A stretch of DNA of 64,000 bases from Aurifilum marmelostoma (lineage: Eukaryota; Ascomycota; Sordariomycetes; Diaporthales; Cryphonectriaceae), in contig JAMXSV010000005.1 of NCBI GenBank assembly GCA_027559495.1, positions 248,001 to 312,000 on the forward strand. Direction: 5' to 3'. The notes beneath the pieces are model-generated. The model had not been told where the DNA came from. It worked only from the letters and a program-made list of their open reading frames with translations, and ran no database searches. Both the position numbers and the translations under genes were made by a program. Below are positions 12,801-25,193 of this stretch, piece after piece; the first letter of the stretch is position 1; every line of letters begins with the position of its first letter.

Positions 12801-14543
12801 CCGCAACGATCGCCTTGATCTTCTTCATGGTAGCCTTCATCATGTAGTAGTTACCCTTGACCCCCTCGGAAAGCTTTTTTGAGATCTTATCCCGGAGTTC
12901 CTCTGAGTCCTTGTCGGGGTACTGGAGGATCTGGTTGTCCGTGAGCTCTTGATCGATACAGAGACGGATATCTCCCTGCGTGTGGTTGACGATATTAATA
13001 TGCGAATAGTGTAAAGTCGCATCATCAATCTCCTTGAGCATATCTGGCCTGATGGAAATTATGACCCGGACTGATGATCTGGTGGAGGAAATTTGCCTCA
13101 GAAGGTTGTACAGCTGTGCTCTGCTTTCGCCTTGCGCTTCTGATAGCCCATCGATAACAAGATAATATGCCGTCGGCCGTCTTGCTGTACCAAGATCCAT
13201 CAAGTCCCAGAGCTCCTTGCAAGATGCATCCTTGAGAAATTTCCCGTTGTCGTATTGCCGAACTCTGTTATTGCAGTCTGCTGACAGTTTCTTTGAAAAG
13301 GCAGGGTCTTTTTCCGCGAACTGTACAGCAAGGCATTTCAATGCCGCCTCAATGGACGGTTTGTCTGAATCGCTCTTGCCGGTGATGTTTGGGAAGAAGT
13401 AGTAGGCAATCAAGGTCCGTGGTGACTGTTCATTCGATGACTCATAGATGGAATGAAGATGATGAATGATGGACGACATGATGACTGATTTTCCAGTGTT
13501 TGGTCCTCCAGTTATCAAGAACAGTGCATCAGTGTCAGGAGAGTTCCGGTCTGCCCAGGCATGAAACTCTTGGTGCTGATTTTTGTCTGTAAACCAACTC
13601 GCGGTGTTAGGCACACAGTCCCGCATGTGCTTGTTGTATATGGACTTGGAAGCTTTCAATGTAGCATCGTCGTCTATACCAAGCTTCTGCTTGATATTCT
13701 GGAGATTCTTGCGGCTTATCTCTTCAGACTTGCGCCTGTCCTCTGCGGCTTTGATTTCATGCACAAGGTTGTTTGTGTCAGATGCAGTGGTACAGAATTC
13801 CACTAGGTCTTGTCGCGTCTCGAGGACAAATTTGAGAGTCTGTGTTGATTGTGCTGAAGTGTGGACCTCAAGAAGCCTCTTGAACTTGTCAATCTCGCTT
13901 TGAACTCCAGGATCCTTTTCAAACAGAGCCACCTTCATCTCAGCCTTGGCCCTGGCAAACCAATCAGCTTCACGGAGTTTGATAGACAGTGAACAAATGT
14001 CGACAAAAGATATCATAAGGTTGTGGATAGCTTGCTTCAAGACAGGCTCGATGTCCTTGAACTGCTCAATCGTATCATAGATCTTGAACATGCTTAGGGC
14101 AGGGCTGAGGGTCTCGAAGAGGCTCGCTACTTGGAGGTGGAAAGAATGGAGTTTTTTCGGTATTTCTAGGAATATCGAGAGCGCATTGAAGCAGAGGCTT
14201 GACGGCGCAAATACCTGCAGCAAGTTCAGCATTGGACACTACCAGCAGAAAATTTCAAACATACCATCCCAGCTCCCTGGGCAGCTATGCCACCCAAGAC
14301 ATTCAGGCACTGTAGTATATTTAGTCCCAAGTCCTTGGCCTGGCGGGTGCGTGATGCTGTCTCAGATGATGTTGCATCTGCTGGTGGTTGAAGTGCCTTC
14401 TCAATATTGTTTCGACAGTCCTCTAGCGTTTTTGGCGGGCTCAACTGGAGTGACTTGTTCGTACGCTGTTTGAACCTCAGGGCAGCCTCTTCCCACATCT
14501 TGGCCATTGTCTCGACCTGAGGCTTTATAGTGTCTTGTGTCAT
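9869..14543 (-). pseudogene. Goodbye-NACHT-TPR STAND (NLR-like) protein, frameshifted twice
   Basis: Exons on the minus strand: 14543-14265, 14214-12607, 12542-11735, 11669-9869; introns 50, 64 and 65 bp. Discounting two extra bases gives 1497 residues. The N-terminus (about 1-180) matches the fungal STAND 'Goodbye' domain, starting with MAKMWEEAALRFKQRT and running through a helical membrane-like segment. A NACHT NTPase follows, with Walker A GGPNTGKS (about 329-336) and Walker B YYLVIDGLSEA (Asp about 448). The C-terminal 600 residues hold TPR-like helical repeats and a Cys-rich ZZ-like finger (CDGECGKEW...CKFCC...CGPC...CDKDHEW), ending in WLNGLKQEWG. Such proteins are intracellular sensors used in non-self recognition and regulated cell death. 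Breaks: one extra base in an A5 run at 12021-12025 and one in a C5 run at 9985-9989 (plus-strand bases). Each moves the conserved continuation one frame over. The gene is either truly inactivated or carries assembly error. Confidence 0.8.
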
Positions 14544-16362
14544 CTTCACAGACACTGTTTGGACGCAGATGCAGCAAGTTGATCAAGCGGACTCGTCATA
14601 TGCGGATCGTTAGATTCATGAACAGGCTGACGCTGTAGGAGTGATATGCATGGTCAGCATCAAAGGTTTTTGCTATGCTGAAGAAACGGGAGGGCCTGCC
14701 CTAATTTATGATAGAACTATCTGCCAGTCACTTCTGAAGTGCATCCTGAGCCTTACTCGAGTAAGCACGACTTCACACCCGCTTGGTGAGGTTACAATGA
14801 TTGCCAGACATGCGGCAAGGAAACCACAATCAAAGCTAAAATAACCATGCATCAGAGTCAGGAAGAAAGACCAATGATACTGGAGTAGGCCCGTCAGCAT
14901 GCTGATAGAGCATATGCGAGGCCACGATCACTTCCTGAAATAGCAATGCCTCTTCAGCTGCGTTGCTTCTGACGCTGACACCTGCCTACTTAAGTAGGAA
15001 GAAGCGGGATAGGTGGAACGTTCCTGTGATAGGAGACCCCGGAAGTAAAGAGCTGTTCACCATCCTAAGACCAATCATTCGTATTGTGACCTCAGCTGGT
15101 CTGCACAAATGCGATAGTTTCATCTGCTCCATCGTCCGGTGGCTGGAGTAATCCAGTCCCCAAAGTCGTTCTTCTGGATTTGGACTTGCACCTCCTGTCA
15201 CTGCAAGTCAGCTTTGGCAAAGCCTTATTGTCAATCTCCGCTACGGACAACAGTGTGCTGATAGTACTATTGATACAGCCTCAACATGTCATAATGCATC
15301 TGCAAAGCCTCATAGTATCTCCAGTATTCTCTGAGCGCACTGATCTGATTGTGCTTATAAAATTTTCCAACTAAGCCACATCAGTATCTTTCCCAACCGA
15401 CTTTACGAGTCAGCCTGAAGGGACTACAACCTCCGCACGCTGTTCAAGACCAGAGCGAGAGCAAGAGGTCCTGAAGGAGCAGCGCACCAACTTCTACACA
15501 GCACTAAGACGTGCGATGCTTGCTTGTTTCAATCCTTCTGAATTAATTCTCTAGATTCATCTATCTCCAGCTGAAGTAGCACCAGGCTCTGGCGGGCGGG
15601 GACTTGAGTAATTAGCGTTTATTACAGCCCCTGCGCAAGCCTGTCACCCGCCAGATACGCCGTCGTAACACGACTGCTTCCAGATGCTTACCCTCGAGAC
15701 TGTCAGAAGATCTTTACTTCATTGCCACGGAAAGAGATAAGCCTATGGCTCTTTGCGGCAGGAGGCGAGATGGAGCTCTGTCAATAGTGGAAAGAAAAGG
15801 TTGTTTTGGAGATAACTGCGCGTGATCTGTTTGGGTAGATCATGCAGCTGATCAATTATTGGCTCACTCTGCTGTGATCTCGAATTAGTTTATGTAACAT
15901 GTAAGCCCCTTACAATACCTTTTCACATTGTGTATGTAGGCACATGACTAGCTGGCTGCATAACCCTCTTAGCCCTTTGAGCACTCGGAGATCTTTTGTA
16001 CTTTCTCTCGGCCGCAGCAACACTCCGCCAGTCGTTATGGATGATCACGGATATTACGGCTTATTGAACCGAGTAGCTTACATTATGCCTCAGCTCTTCA
16101 GTCAAGCATGTGCATCTACTTTCCTGATCATGAGGGCCCTTTCTCTGAAACTGAGATTCATGTTCTGCAAATGCTTCAGTGATTTCACTTCCCCATCAAT
16201 CCTCGAGGCCTTGATGTACTCACTTATAATTACTTGTCTACCATCTTGTCATAAGCTTGGTGGCTGGTCATATTCGGAGATTAGCCAATCTAGAACTTAC
16301 ACAGCCGAACACACGAACTCTGCAAAGAGAATGTTTCATAAATTGCTTTCCAGTTTGCCTTC

Positions 16363-16402
16363 TATGCGCGCGCGCGCGCACACACACACATATATATATA
16401 TA
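16363..16402. repeat. Compound GC/AC/AT alternating dinucleotide tract
   Basis: Forty bases of uninterrupted purine-pyrimidine alternation: a GC block, then an AC block, then an AT block. GC and AC alternation favours Z-DNA and the AT block favours melting or cruciform formation. Confidence 0.9.
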
Positions 16403-16691
16403 ATTATCTAGGGTATATATAGTCTGGCACATATTTCACAAATTTTCAGACAGCTGTTATGGACATGATTGTTATTGAAATCAAATAATACTCTACCAAG
16501 ATATGGAGGCAACTCAGGCAGCCCCATCACAAATGTAACTTTTCCGTCTCAAAAAGATAGATGTCAGACTGCTTCCCACATTACATTCACAGCTCGCAGG
16601 ATATACAGCTCAGCTGTTGCTTTCCTGCTGGAGACGAAGCTCTAAATGTCCCTCTCCTACTCGCCGGCCTAAGTCAACACTGGGGGCCACT

Positions 16692-17390
16692 TCAGTTAAT
16701 TCTGACGAACACATCAGCGCCGCCTCGTGGTTCCAGCACCTTTTCGCCCTGTTCCGCGGCCTCTGAACGGCTCATCTGTGGCTCAATGTCGGCTATAGGT
16801 TTGTCGGTTTATGGCTTGTGGGTATTGCCTCCTCGCGGACATTGCCCGCTTTGGCATATTCGCACAGTGAGCCCTGGGGAGCGATTGCCTCGGGCAAACC
16901 TTGATCGAAGAAGAGGTCCACTGCCTAAGGGTTTCCGTACTGGAAGCAACGCACTTACAATTCTTGTTCGGTAGGCTCCTCGAGGGTCTTCTTGGAATGA
17001 AAGCGACACCGACCAATTGGGCGTCTGATATGAGCCACCTCTCACCAAAATTTTCTCTTGCTACACGACTTCTCTAATCGATTCATATGTCGACCTAACC
17101 CTATATAGTACGAACGATTGAAGAATGGCTTTCCACAATTTCTGTTCCATGCTACAGGTCTTGATAAATTGTCCGTCTTCGGCTCTTAGGAATGGGATGT
17201 GGAAGAGGTATCGATCTCGTTGTAGAATGGACAATTGGATAGCACAGGCTGTCAAGAGTCATATCTACCCTAGCTCTCGCCGCTCTAAACAGTATCTTAG
17301 GAGTTCGCGATCAAATAACGTGAGCGCAAGGATGCCAGTGACACCCTGAGATTGCTGGCTCGATTTTGTAAAGGCATATATGGCCTAATG
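16692..17390 (-). pseudogene. Possible relic of an unknown protein gene
   Basis: Reading the minus strand from about 17390, one frame gives a protein-like stretch of about 130 codons (it includes RDRYLFHIPFLRAEDGQF) broken by only three stops (TAG, TGA, TAG), each of a kind that C-to-T change of CAG or CGA would make. A further 45 codons stay open after a GTAAGT...CAG segment, which at 38 bp (16921-16958) is short for an intron. A last frame switch would then run to a stop at 16692. I recognise no family. Chance remains a real possibility. Confidence 0.25.
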
Positions 17391-18005
17391 AGTTATTATT
17401 GCACCGAAGCCTCGTCTCAACATACACATCCTATTACAGTCTATCCTTTCTGAGAATAGTAATTACAGATTTGGTCCGTTGTTGGGACAAACTTCGAACC
17501 TGTGCGGCTGTGCTAGGATGACATTCTGTAAATTCATGCTGCCTCTAGGGTAGGTGCGTGCCGTATACGATATCGTGAGGCAGCTATCAAGTAAATCACC
17601 AGAGCAGTGAAGACCATCCAATATCTCAAACGTACTTTATTATGAATATAGTGAGGCTGCATTGATATTACACATTGTGATTCATCGAGATATTACTTAG
17701 GCAGACGCCTGTACTAATTACAATCTAGCTTTCAACAGACGCTGCTTTTGATACTTGTCCCCTGTTCCTAAAGTTGCCAGATGGGACCGCTGTTATGTGC
17801 AACATGTTCCGCTCGTCCTTGTTGAGAGTATTACCAGTTGAATCAAACTTAATTATCCCAGAGTACAACAGAGAAGAACAAGAACGAGATGACGCTTCGC
17901 TACCACGGTGTTTGTTGTTCATTTTCTCGTCGAGGTTGGGTTTGTTCCTTTCTTTCTTTCTTATTCTTCTTCGTTCCTTTTCTGCTCGTTTTGTTCCTTG
18001 TCAAA

Positions 18006-19718
18006 TCAGTAGATAGTCTTGGGACTCCAGCCAACAGCCAACACCCTCGCCGATACGTAGCAGACCAGGGCAATTGCATACGACAGGCCCGAGAAGAGGA
18101 CCAGGGCCATCCAGCCCTTGTCTCCGCCGATACCCAGCAGTGCTCCGCCGATCGGGGTACTACTCAGGGTGCCGAAGCTGGCGAGGAAGTTGGCGGTGGT
18201 GATGTAGCGGCCGTAATCGCGCGAGTCGCACAGCTGGCCGAGGCAGACTGGGATCAAACCAAGGTTGCTGCCGCTGGCGAAGCCGAACAGCACGGCAAAG
18301 GCGATGATCATAGCCTCGGAGTCACCGGCGGGCAGCCAGAGGCCCAGAACTGTGGCGCAGCACAGGGTGATGGTCACGATGATGACGTTGAAGCGGCCGA
18401 AGCGGTCTGCCATGGCGCCGGGGAGGAAGCGGCCGAGAACTGAGCCTGCGTTGAGGTATGAGAGGAGGACGTAGGATTTGGTAGCATTCTGGCCGTGGTC
18501 GGCGGCGAAGGAGACGATAAAGGTCAGAGGCACGAACAGACCCCATTCCATAAAGAAGATCCCCGTGGCGGCCAGGGCGAACCTCGGGTTGCGGAACACT
18601 CCAAACTTGGGCTGAAAGCTGATAAACTTGGCGAGCCAGCCGCGCCATCCGCTGTTCGTGGGGAGTACCCTGGTGTCCTTGCGAGGCGGGAGGCGTGCCT
18701 TGATCCACAAATTGTATGGAACGGCGAGCGCGAGCATGATAAAGCCGAGAATACGGGTGCTCCAGGCAAAACCAAGCACAGGCAGCAGTTTCTGCAGCAT
18801 GATGGGGAAGACGATGCCTCCTATGCCACCTGCGGTGCTGGCGATGCCTGTGGCGAAACCACGGCGAAGGTTGAAGTGGTGGGCGATGGTGGCGTACGCA
18901 GGTGAATTGAGCAGGGCACCGCCTAGGCCGCCCATGGCGGAGTATGTAAGCAGAATCTGATAGTATTCTGCAGGGCAGGGAGTCAGCATGTTTTATTGGG
19001 TTTCGAACATGTAGTATAAATTTATGATTTATAACTTACTCGTACAGAAACCCAGCAGCATCAGGCTGAGGACCATGAGCAGGCTGCCCGTGGGCACCAG
19101 CCAGCTCGGCCCGTGGCGGTCAAAGATGGGCCCGATGTAGATGCCGACGAAAAAGACGCAGAACAGGTACAGGCTGAAGACCCAGCCGATCTGGGAAGAG
19201 CTGTAGTCCTTGAGCTGGTGCTCCGAGAAGTACGACTCGAAGACGGCGGACGAGTTGATGAGGCCAAAGATGGAGAGCATGGCACAGAAGGAGCCCACTA
19301 CCGCCAGCCAGCCGTCCAGGCCGCCCTCGGGAAAGGTCAGGGTTGACGCGGCAGACATGCGGGAGGCCACTCGCTCTGGCAGTGTCGAGGACACCTGCTG
19401 CTGCCGGGACTCATGGCTGACGTCGTCGTCGTCGTCGTCGTCGTCGTCGTTGTCAATAGCAGTGGTGGTCGAGCCGCCGCTGGTTGTCTGGGCTTCTAGG
19501 TCGTGGTTGGCACCGCCATCATTGCGGTGGTGGTGGTGGTGCTCTTGTTTCTGGTGGAATTGGGCGTCTTCCTCGTCATGACGCGAGTCAAGCTTCTCGA
19601 GATCTCCCGAGGCGTCCGGGTTGAAGCCATGCGTGTGGATGGTAGAGCAGGTATCTCTGTAGGGGTGGTTTTTTATGCAGCTGTCCTCTGCATTGTTGCG
19701 GTCAAAGTCCATGTGCAC
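18006..19718 (-). CDS. MFS transporter, monocarboxylate-porter type
   Basis: Two exons, 19718-19040 and 18967-18006, with a 72-bp intron (GTAAGT...GCAG) that joins in phase; 546 residues. A hydrophilic N-terminal tail of about 125 residues carries a His-rich run, an acidic run of nine Asp (GTC repeats at 19419-19450) and Glu/Gln stretches. About twelve hydrophobic segments follow. The motif GPIFDRHGP lies after the second helix and ADRFGRFN in the second half, as in the major facilitator superfamily. The FPEGGLDGWLAVVGSF entry into helix 1 is typical of fungal monocarboxylate permease-like (MCT/Mch) proteins, which sit in the plasma membrane or internal membranes. The substrate cannot be read from sequence. 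The start could also be the Met two codons downstream. Confidence 0.85.
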
Positions 19719-19862
19719 ACCGTTTGCCGGTGGTTATGGAGAGGAGGACGAGGGAGGGACAGAGAGAGACAAGGAGGAGAAATATCGAGAGGAAGAGAAA
19801 AAGGTGGGGCGAGTGGATGAGCGACAAGAGGCTACAGGAGGCCGTAGTACAATCTGAGAAGT

Positions 19863-19867
<5 letters not shown>

Positions 19868-19894
<27 letters not shown>
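19868..19894. repeat. (CAG)9 trinucleotide repeat
   Basis: Nine CAG units about 150 bp upstream of the MFS start codon, probably within its 5' UTR or promoter. Confidence 0.85.
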
Positions 19895-19897
<3 letters not shown>

Positions 19898-22800
19898 GAT
19901 GTCGATAAAAAGAAGAAGGCGATGGTGCCTAGAAGCACAGAACACGAGGAGGACTGTGTGGCAGGTGGTGGTCGTGGCGTGGTGTTCTGATACTGTTTTC
20001 GTACGATGGTCGAATCACTCTGTCGAGGTTTCTGTGGATGGGTGCTTGGGGAGTTGTGGTTGGTTATGTATTGATTAATCCTTTGTGTTTGTGGTGGGAC
20101 TGGGCTGAGGTTTTTCTAGTCCCACCACTGCAAGCTGTCATGTGAGGGTTAGCAGGCCTGGTCCTGTTCGCATGGACAAGTGAAAATGTCGTAGACTATG
20201 CCACTGTTTTCCTCCTGGAGGTGAAGTGGTCCTGTGGCAGGCAGTGAAGGAAAAGAAAAGGTAGTGACAGCCCAGACCCCAGAGGCAAGAAGGGGAGGAG
20301 AGAGTGAGAGACTCAGGATACCCACAGTACGTACCGATAGAGTGTGTGTCAATGAACGAGGCGGGTCAATGTCTCGGGAAGACTCGAGACAAGATCTTTA
20401 TCTAAGTAAGTTAATTATGCTAAAATTTGGCGAGAAAAGCAAGACTTGAAGGGAAGATCCTGCAGCCACCCCCGAATCTAAAGAGGCCAATCGATGGTAA
20501 AGGGGTAGTGAACAGACAATAAAAAAAAGAGAGAGAAAAAAGAGTATGTGCTCTACCTTTCTTTTAGTCTAGTTTGTGAAAAAGTGAACCCGGGCGTTGT
20601 CGTAATTCATCAGTCCACTGTCATGTTAGTCAGGGCCAGGTCCACTATCAATTAGGTATCCATTCACCGTATCTTTTGCCTTACTTTATTGGTCCTTGCA
20701 CAGGAGCAGCATCGAGGATAGTCAGAGACAGAAGAACAGAAGGAGCACAGGGGGAAAGAAAAACAAGAAGGGGACCAGGACCTCTAGCCTTCTCCCGAGA
20801 AAGGATGAGATGAGGAGTAGATATGTATTCTTGCGAGCGTACAAGCGCCGAGGGCCCAGATCAGACAGACACACAGACAACCACAGAAAAGGGACACACA
20901 CCCTCAACCATGCCTCTAGCCAAAGGGGGAGGTATGTCCCCCCACTTCCCAAACTTTTTCTCTTCTCCTCCGACCTCCTCGCACTCCCACCCATCCCTCC
21001 TCTGTCAATGTGCAGGATTCCCCTTTCCCTGCCTCTCCCGGCCGGCAACTCTGCGAGAGAAAATCTCTTCCCCGGATCCAACAGGCACACCCTTCGCTTG
21101 TCCACTCCAGACCTAGCGCTGGCCTCAAAGGTGGAGTAGTTCGCGCCCCCCAGGCCGTGGGTGTGGGCCTGTCTTGGTGGTGGAGATAGCCGACGTCCTC
21201 CGGGTACGGCCGAACAAGGAAGAGAAAATATTATCTCATCATCCAGGAGAGATTGGACTTGGAGAGGGGTTTTTGTTTTCTCACCTTCCCGTCCTTGCTA
21301 ACCGGCTCATTTACCATCCGAGTCAAAATACCATTGAGAGGGGGAATGAAACAATCGTAAAGATACTCACAGGGACAATGTTTCTTTTTGTCTCCTTTTT
21401 GCCCCCCCTCTCCTGTTTTCTCTGCTGAATGGAAACAGATAAATGAAAATAGACGCATCTCTGTTTGAGACGCGCATGGCTCTCTCCTGCATGACGGTAG
21501 TACGCCAGCTCTCCTGTGTTACTTCAGCTTGTGTCTCACATCCGAGAGGACAATCCCAGTACTATGGCGCTCTGTCAATCTCGCTTTGCAAACGCCTCCG
21601 ATCTGCAGGGCGGCTTCACTCGCATGGCTTGACGATCACCTCAACGGTCCATCGCGAATCTGGTATCACCTGGAATGCAAGATCGCAACGGCACATTCAA
21701 TATATGATGCCTTGCCCTGGAGGTGCTCAGGAACCCAAGGTCAAAGGACCCGAGACTGATGTGGCGGCTGAAAGATGAGGGGAGAGGGCAAGCCGCATGT
21801 GAAATTGTCGCACCAGAACAGTCTCTCGCGCCCTGCCCAGCTCAGGGGTTGGTTCTGCGTATGCTGCGGTTCACCAGCCTGAGGGAGGTGTGGTACTGTC
21901 TGTGAGATGGGATGATCATCTCAGCCCAGTCCGAATATGTCAAAAACGTGCAGTCCCCCTCCCATCTCTCTGGGCCGTCTCCTGCTGAACGCCAATGGAG
22001 GCTGAAATATCTATCGGAGCTGACCCAACAGCCGTAAATATCCAGCTGCGCGGATGATCCAGACCACTAGGCTTTCCCCCTTTTTTTCATTCCGATTGAC
22101 TCAAGGAAAATTTTGCCCTCATCAAAAGGCGCCGGGTCTGGGACACCCGCTTGGACAAGGAGGAAGGGGAGAAGACGATCCGAAGTCTGGTGTCGGACAC
22201 CTTGTTTCTGATTTACTGAACCTTTCAAAGACCAGAAAGAAGCCATGGCCCGATACTGAGAGGCACGACGATGATGGTGGCCCGAAAAGAGACACAGGAC
22301 CTGCAACCGCAGATCTGACTGACTGATCCCACAGCAACTCACTGTCTCGGGACGGGACACACAACGAAGTATCCATGTGTGTTTGTATATGTGTGTGTGT
22401 GTGATTTTCGTGGAGCCGAGCCACCAGGGTATGTTGAACCGAGGGAAGCGCTGATAATATGGGTTGCCACACGAAGTCCACATGCAGGTCTGCTCTGCAT
22501 GCATGGGTGAGCGCTGAGACACCGTCTCACAGGCACGATCTCGTGCGAACGCCTCGGCACACAAGTTACGCGAGCAGGAGGGGGGAAAGAAGAAACGCTG
22601 CAAAGCCATAATATATGGGAGCGAGGTTTGAAGGATAAGATGATAATGGGGCGAGGAAAGACAGTATTGCTGGCAAGAATATGGGAGAATTACTTGCATC
22701 CAATATACTCACATCTCAAACCAAGGGGCAATTGATAGCTGCCTCCACTCCGTTCCTCACGAGTGCAGGTTTCGTTCACCTTCCTTCACATTGAGAAGCG

Positions 22801-24136
22801 GTCTTTCTCTCATCCGCCACGGCCTCGCGTTCCTAGCATTCTAGACGTAAACCCGCCACCATCTTTAGCGGACTTTTCTTCGTGTCCGCTCAGAGCCACG
22901 ACTCGATCCTTGAGGACGGCTCTCGCGTAGCGTGGCGATTCCAGGACTTCTTGCATACGCTTTGGTAAGATTTGTCCACGCTGGTACACAGTTCAATATC
23001 GCATGCAGCTGTGGAAGGCGACGGTGTTGAAGCTGCCCCTCCATATCGCTGATGCCATGACTGAACAGGAAACAAAGAGCCATCTTGGCGTTTTGATCCA
23101 GAAGTGGGAGCACGAATGACGGCATTCGCGGTCGAATTTCTTTCCTGTGTACTAGTCTGCCAGTTGAACCAGCCAACGTCCACCGGATAGAGCTTCTGTA
23201 TTCTGGGTATCCAGCTGAAACAGCACGTGGTCGTCTGCACTACTGAATCCCGACGAGGTGAGGGTCAAAGAGTGCGGTCAAGTCGGTTGAAAAGGAAACA
23301 AATTCTCCAGGACCGTCCGTCACAGTTGAGGAGTTCGGCGACATCCTAATAAGGACCAGGGTGATATGCAGACAGCTCGATGCAGACAATCTGCTTATCC
23401 AATGAAAATGCACGCATCAGGTCATTTGGAGGCGATAGATGGGAATATTGAGCTTGTGCACTATTGAATCCGCTGTTCCTATAAGAGTTTGGGGGGGGGG
23501 TGGCTTGTATTTATCAGCCACTGGATATCCACAATAGTGTGGGAATATGCTCTTCAGACCGGGTGAATCCGTAGGCTATAGTGATACATAAACCTTAATA
23601 GGCTATCAGAATACTGAGAAAGCGTATAGAGGCACTTTGCGTACCAGAATTTATGGACTCAACTACGTCTCTACGGGAATTATACCTTGTCGTTTTCCTC
23701 CTCATCCCATTCTTTTGTTCTGACCAAGTTCAATTACCCTAGCCTCAAAAAGGTATCCAAAGGCCCAGTTCAGCTCTCTAGCTCCTCATTGTTTATAGTT
23801 AAAAGAAAAGGTGGTTGTATTACACAGGCTCCCAAGCCTCCCAGGCTGTGCGTTCAAAGGGTCCCCCAAAATATCTACAGACGGAAATATTGGTCATACG
23901 ACAATATCTTCTATACAGTTTCAAATCCACCTCCGCTCGGTTCATCAGGATCTCACGGGTCACTCAGAACCCAGCAACGCTCGCAGGAAGGGTTTGCGTG
24001 AAGGGCCCCGTTGAGTAGACACAGTTCCATTTGCACGCGTATGTGCATCTACTTCAGGAAACCGTTCTGCTACAAAATGTAACCACGCATCTAAACAGCA
24101 TCTCTACATCCCAGTACCTTTACTAGGGAATATCCA

Positions 24137-24160
24137 TGTGTGTGTGTGTGTGTGTGTGTG
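24137..24160. repeat. (TG)12 microsatellite
   Basis: Twelve TG units in intergenic sequence. Confidence 0.9.
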
Positions 24161-24791
24161 TATGCGTGTGTATTTCCTAAGCCTGTTGGTCTTTGCTCAA
24201 GGTAATATAGGTACACCTCCCACGCGAAAGGGCCAAATATTTCCAATACACCTCCTGCACCGCACATACATTCATGAACATGCGCGTCTTCCAGCAGTAA
24301 GGTTACAATATCATCCCTGAAAACATTAATTGTTCCTCCAAGCTACCCCACCGCTCCTTCAACCTCGAGCTTACATGCAACCTCCCCAACGGCACATAGA
24401 TAACCCCTATCGCCACCCTGACAATACCCTTCACACCGGCAGCATCTCCATCTGGGAAGCATCCAGTATCCTCACCGGTCTCCGAGACTAAGACTGCAGA
24501 TGACCCACTACAACCGCACCAGCTCTCATCTCCGGTCCCGGCGCAGACGCACGGTTCCAAGTATGTCAGCCATCCGGTTGGGTCGGCGAAATTTCGCAAA
24601 GCCGATTCTCTTTAGCCCGGCCGTGTGTTCCAGCAGGTGGGCGGCGTACGGGGTGACGACCTTTATTGCTTCAATGCCCCTGCTACCAGTTCGACGACAG
24701 TTCCAAGTGCGTATTAATGTGCTTGGGGGATCTAGCCTCAATGGTGTGGGTGACCAGAACGATGTTTCTGTGGCGGTAGCGCCGTTCACCA

Positions 24792-25193
24792 GTGCAATGT
24801 GCGTTCAGACATGGCAAAGGGTGTTCTTTCGTTGAGGAGGAGATGAGCTTCGTGAGAGCGACGACGACGACGACAACGACAACGACAACGGCTGGAAGCA
24901 ATTCAGTCCTTACAATGCCAATCTCCTCGCCCATCGGAAGCATCTCTCTTCACACAGCATGGAATGCAACCTGGACAGCATCCGAGACACCGATTCTACC
25001 TTCCAAGCCGCCCAAGCTGACGTCCGGCATGGACGTGCCGACACAAGTGCCAGGCACATAGCTACAGAAAATCCAGTACACGGTGGCCACGCCTACCCTT
25101 GATGTAAACGACGCGACGGTGGGAGAGCTGCATTATTTCCTGACGATAGGGCTGTTTCTGGTTGGGTTTGCGGTATTGTGCTGCTGTGGATAG
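24792..25193 (+). pseudogene. Possible remnant: Thr-rich stalk plus C-terminal membrane helix
   Basis: One frame encodes a run of ten Thr (ACG/ACA repeats), a Ser/Pro-rich segment, an in-frame TAG at 25059-25061, then 43 more codons. These end in a hydrophobic helix (HYFLTIGLFLVGFAVLCCCG) and a stop at 25193. A Thr-rich stalk followed by a terminal membrane helix is the usual tail of fungal surface proteins. CAG-to-TAG change would explain the internal stop. No N-terminal part is recognisable upstream, so this is a tentative fragment. Confidence 0.25.

Larger units (their letters stand above)
14544..18005. other. AT-rich, gene-poor stretch, possibly decayed
   Basis: About 3.4 kb upstream of the STAND gene with no intact gene. 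It is AT-rich with many TpA steps. Several frames give protein-like stretches broken mainly by stops that C-to-T change could create (TAG, TGA, TAA), for example minus 15380-14880 and plus 15450-16050. The stop density in those two is close to random expectation, so decayed coding sequence is only a suspicion. The best candidate is listed separately at 16692-17390. Confidence 0.4.

Noticed and set aside
14880..16050. Two further decayed coding frames (minus 15380-14880 and plus 15450-16050)
   Set aside because: They read in a protein-like way but have about as many stops as random sequence of that length, so they are mentioned only as context.
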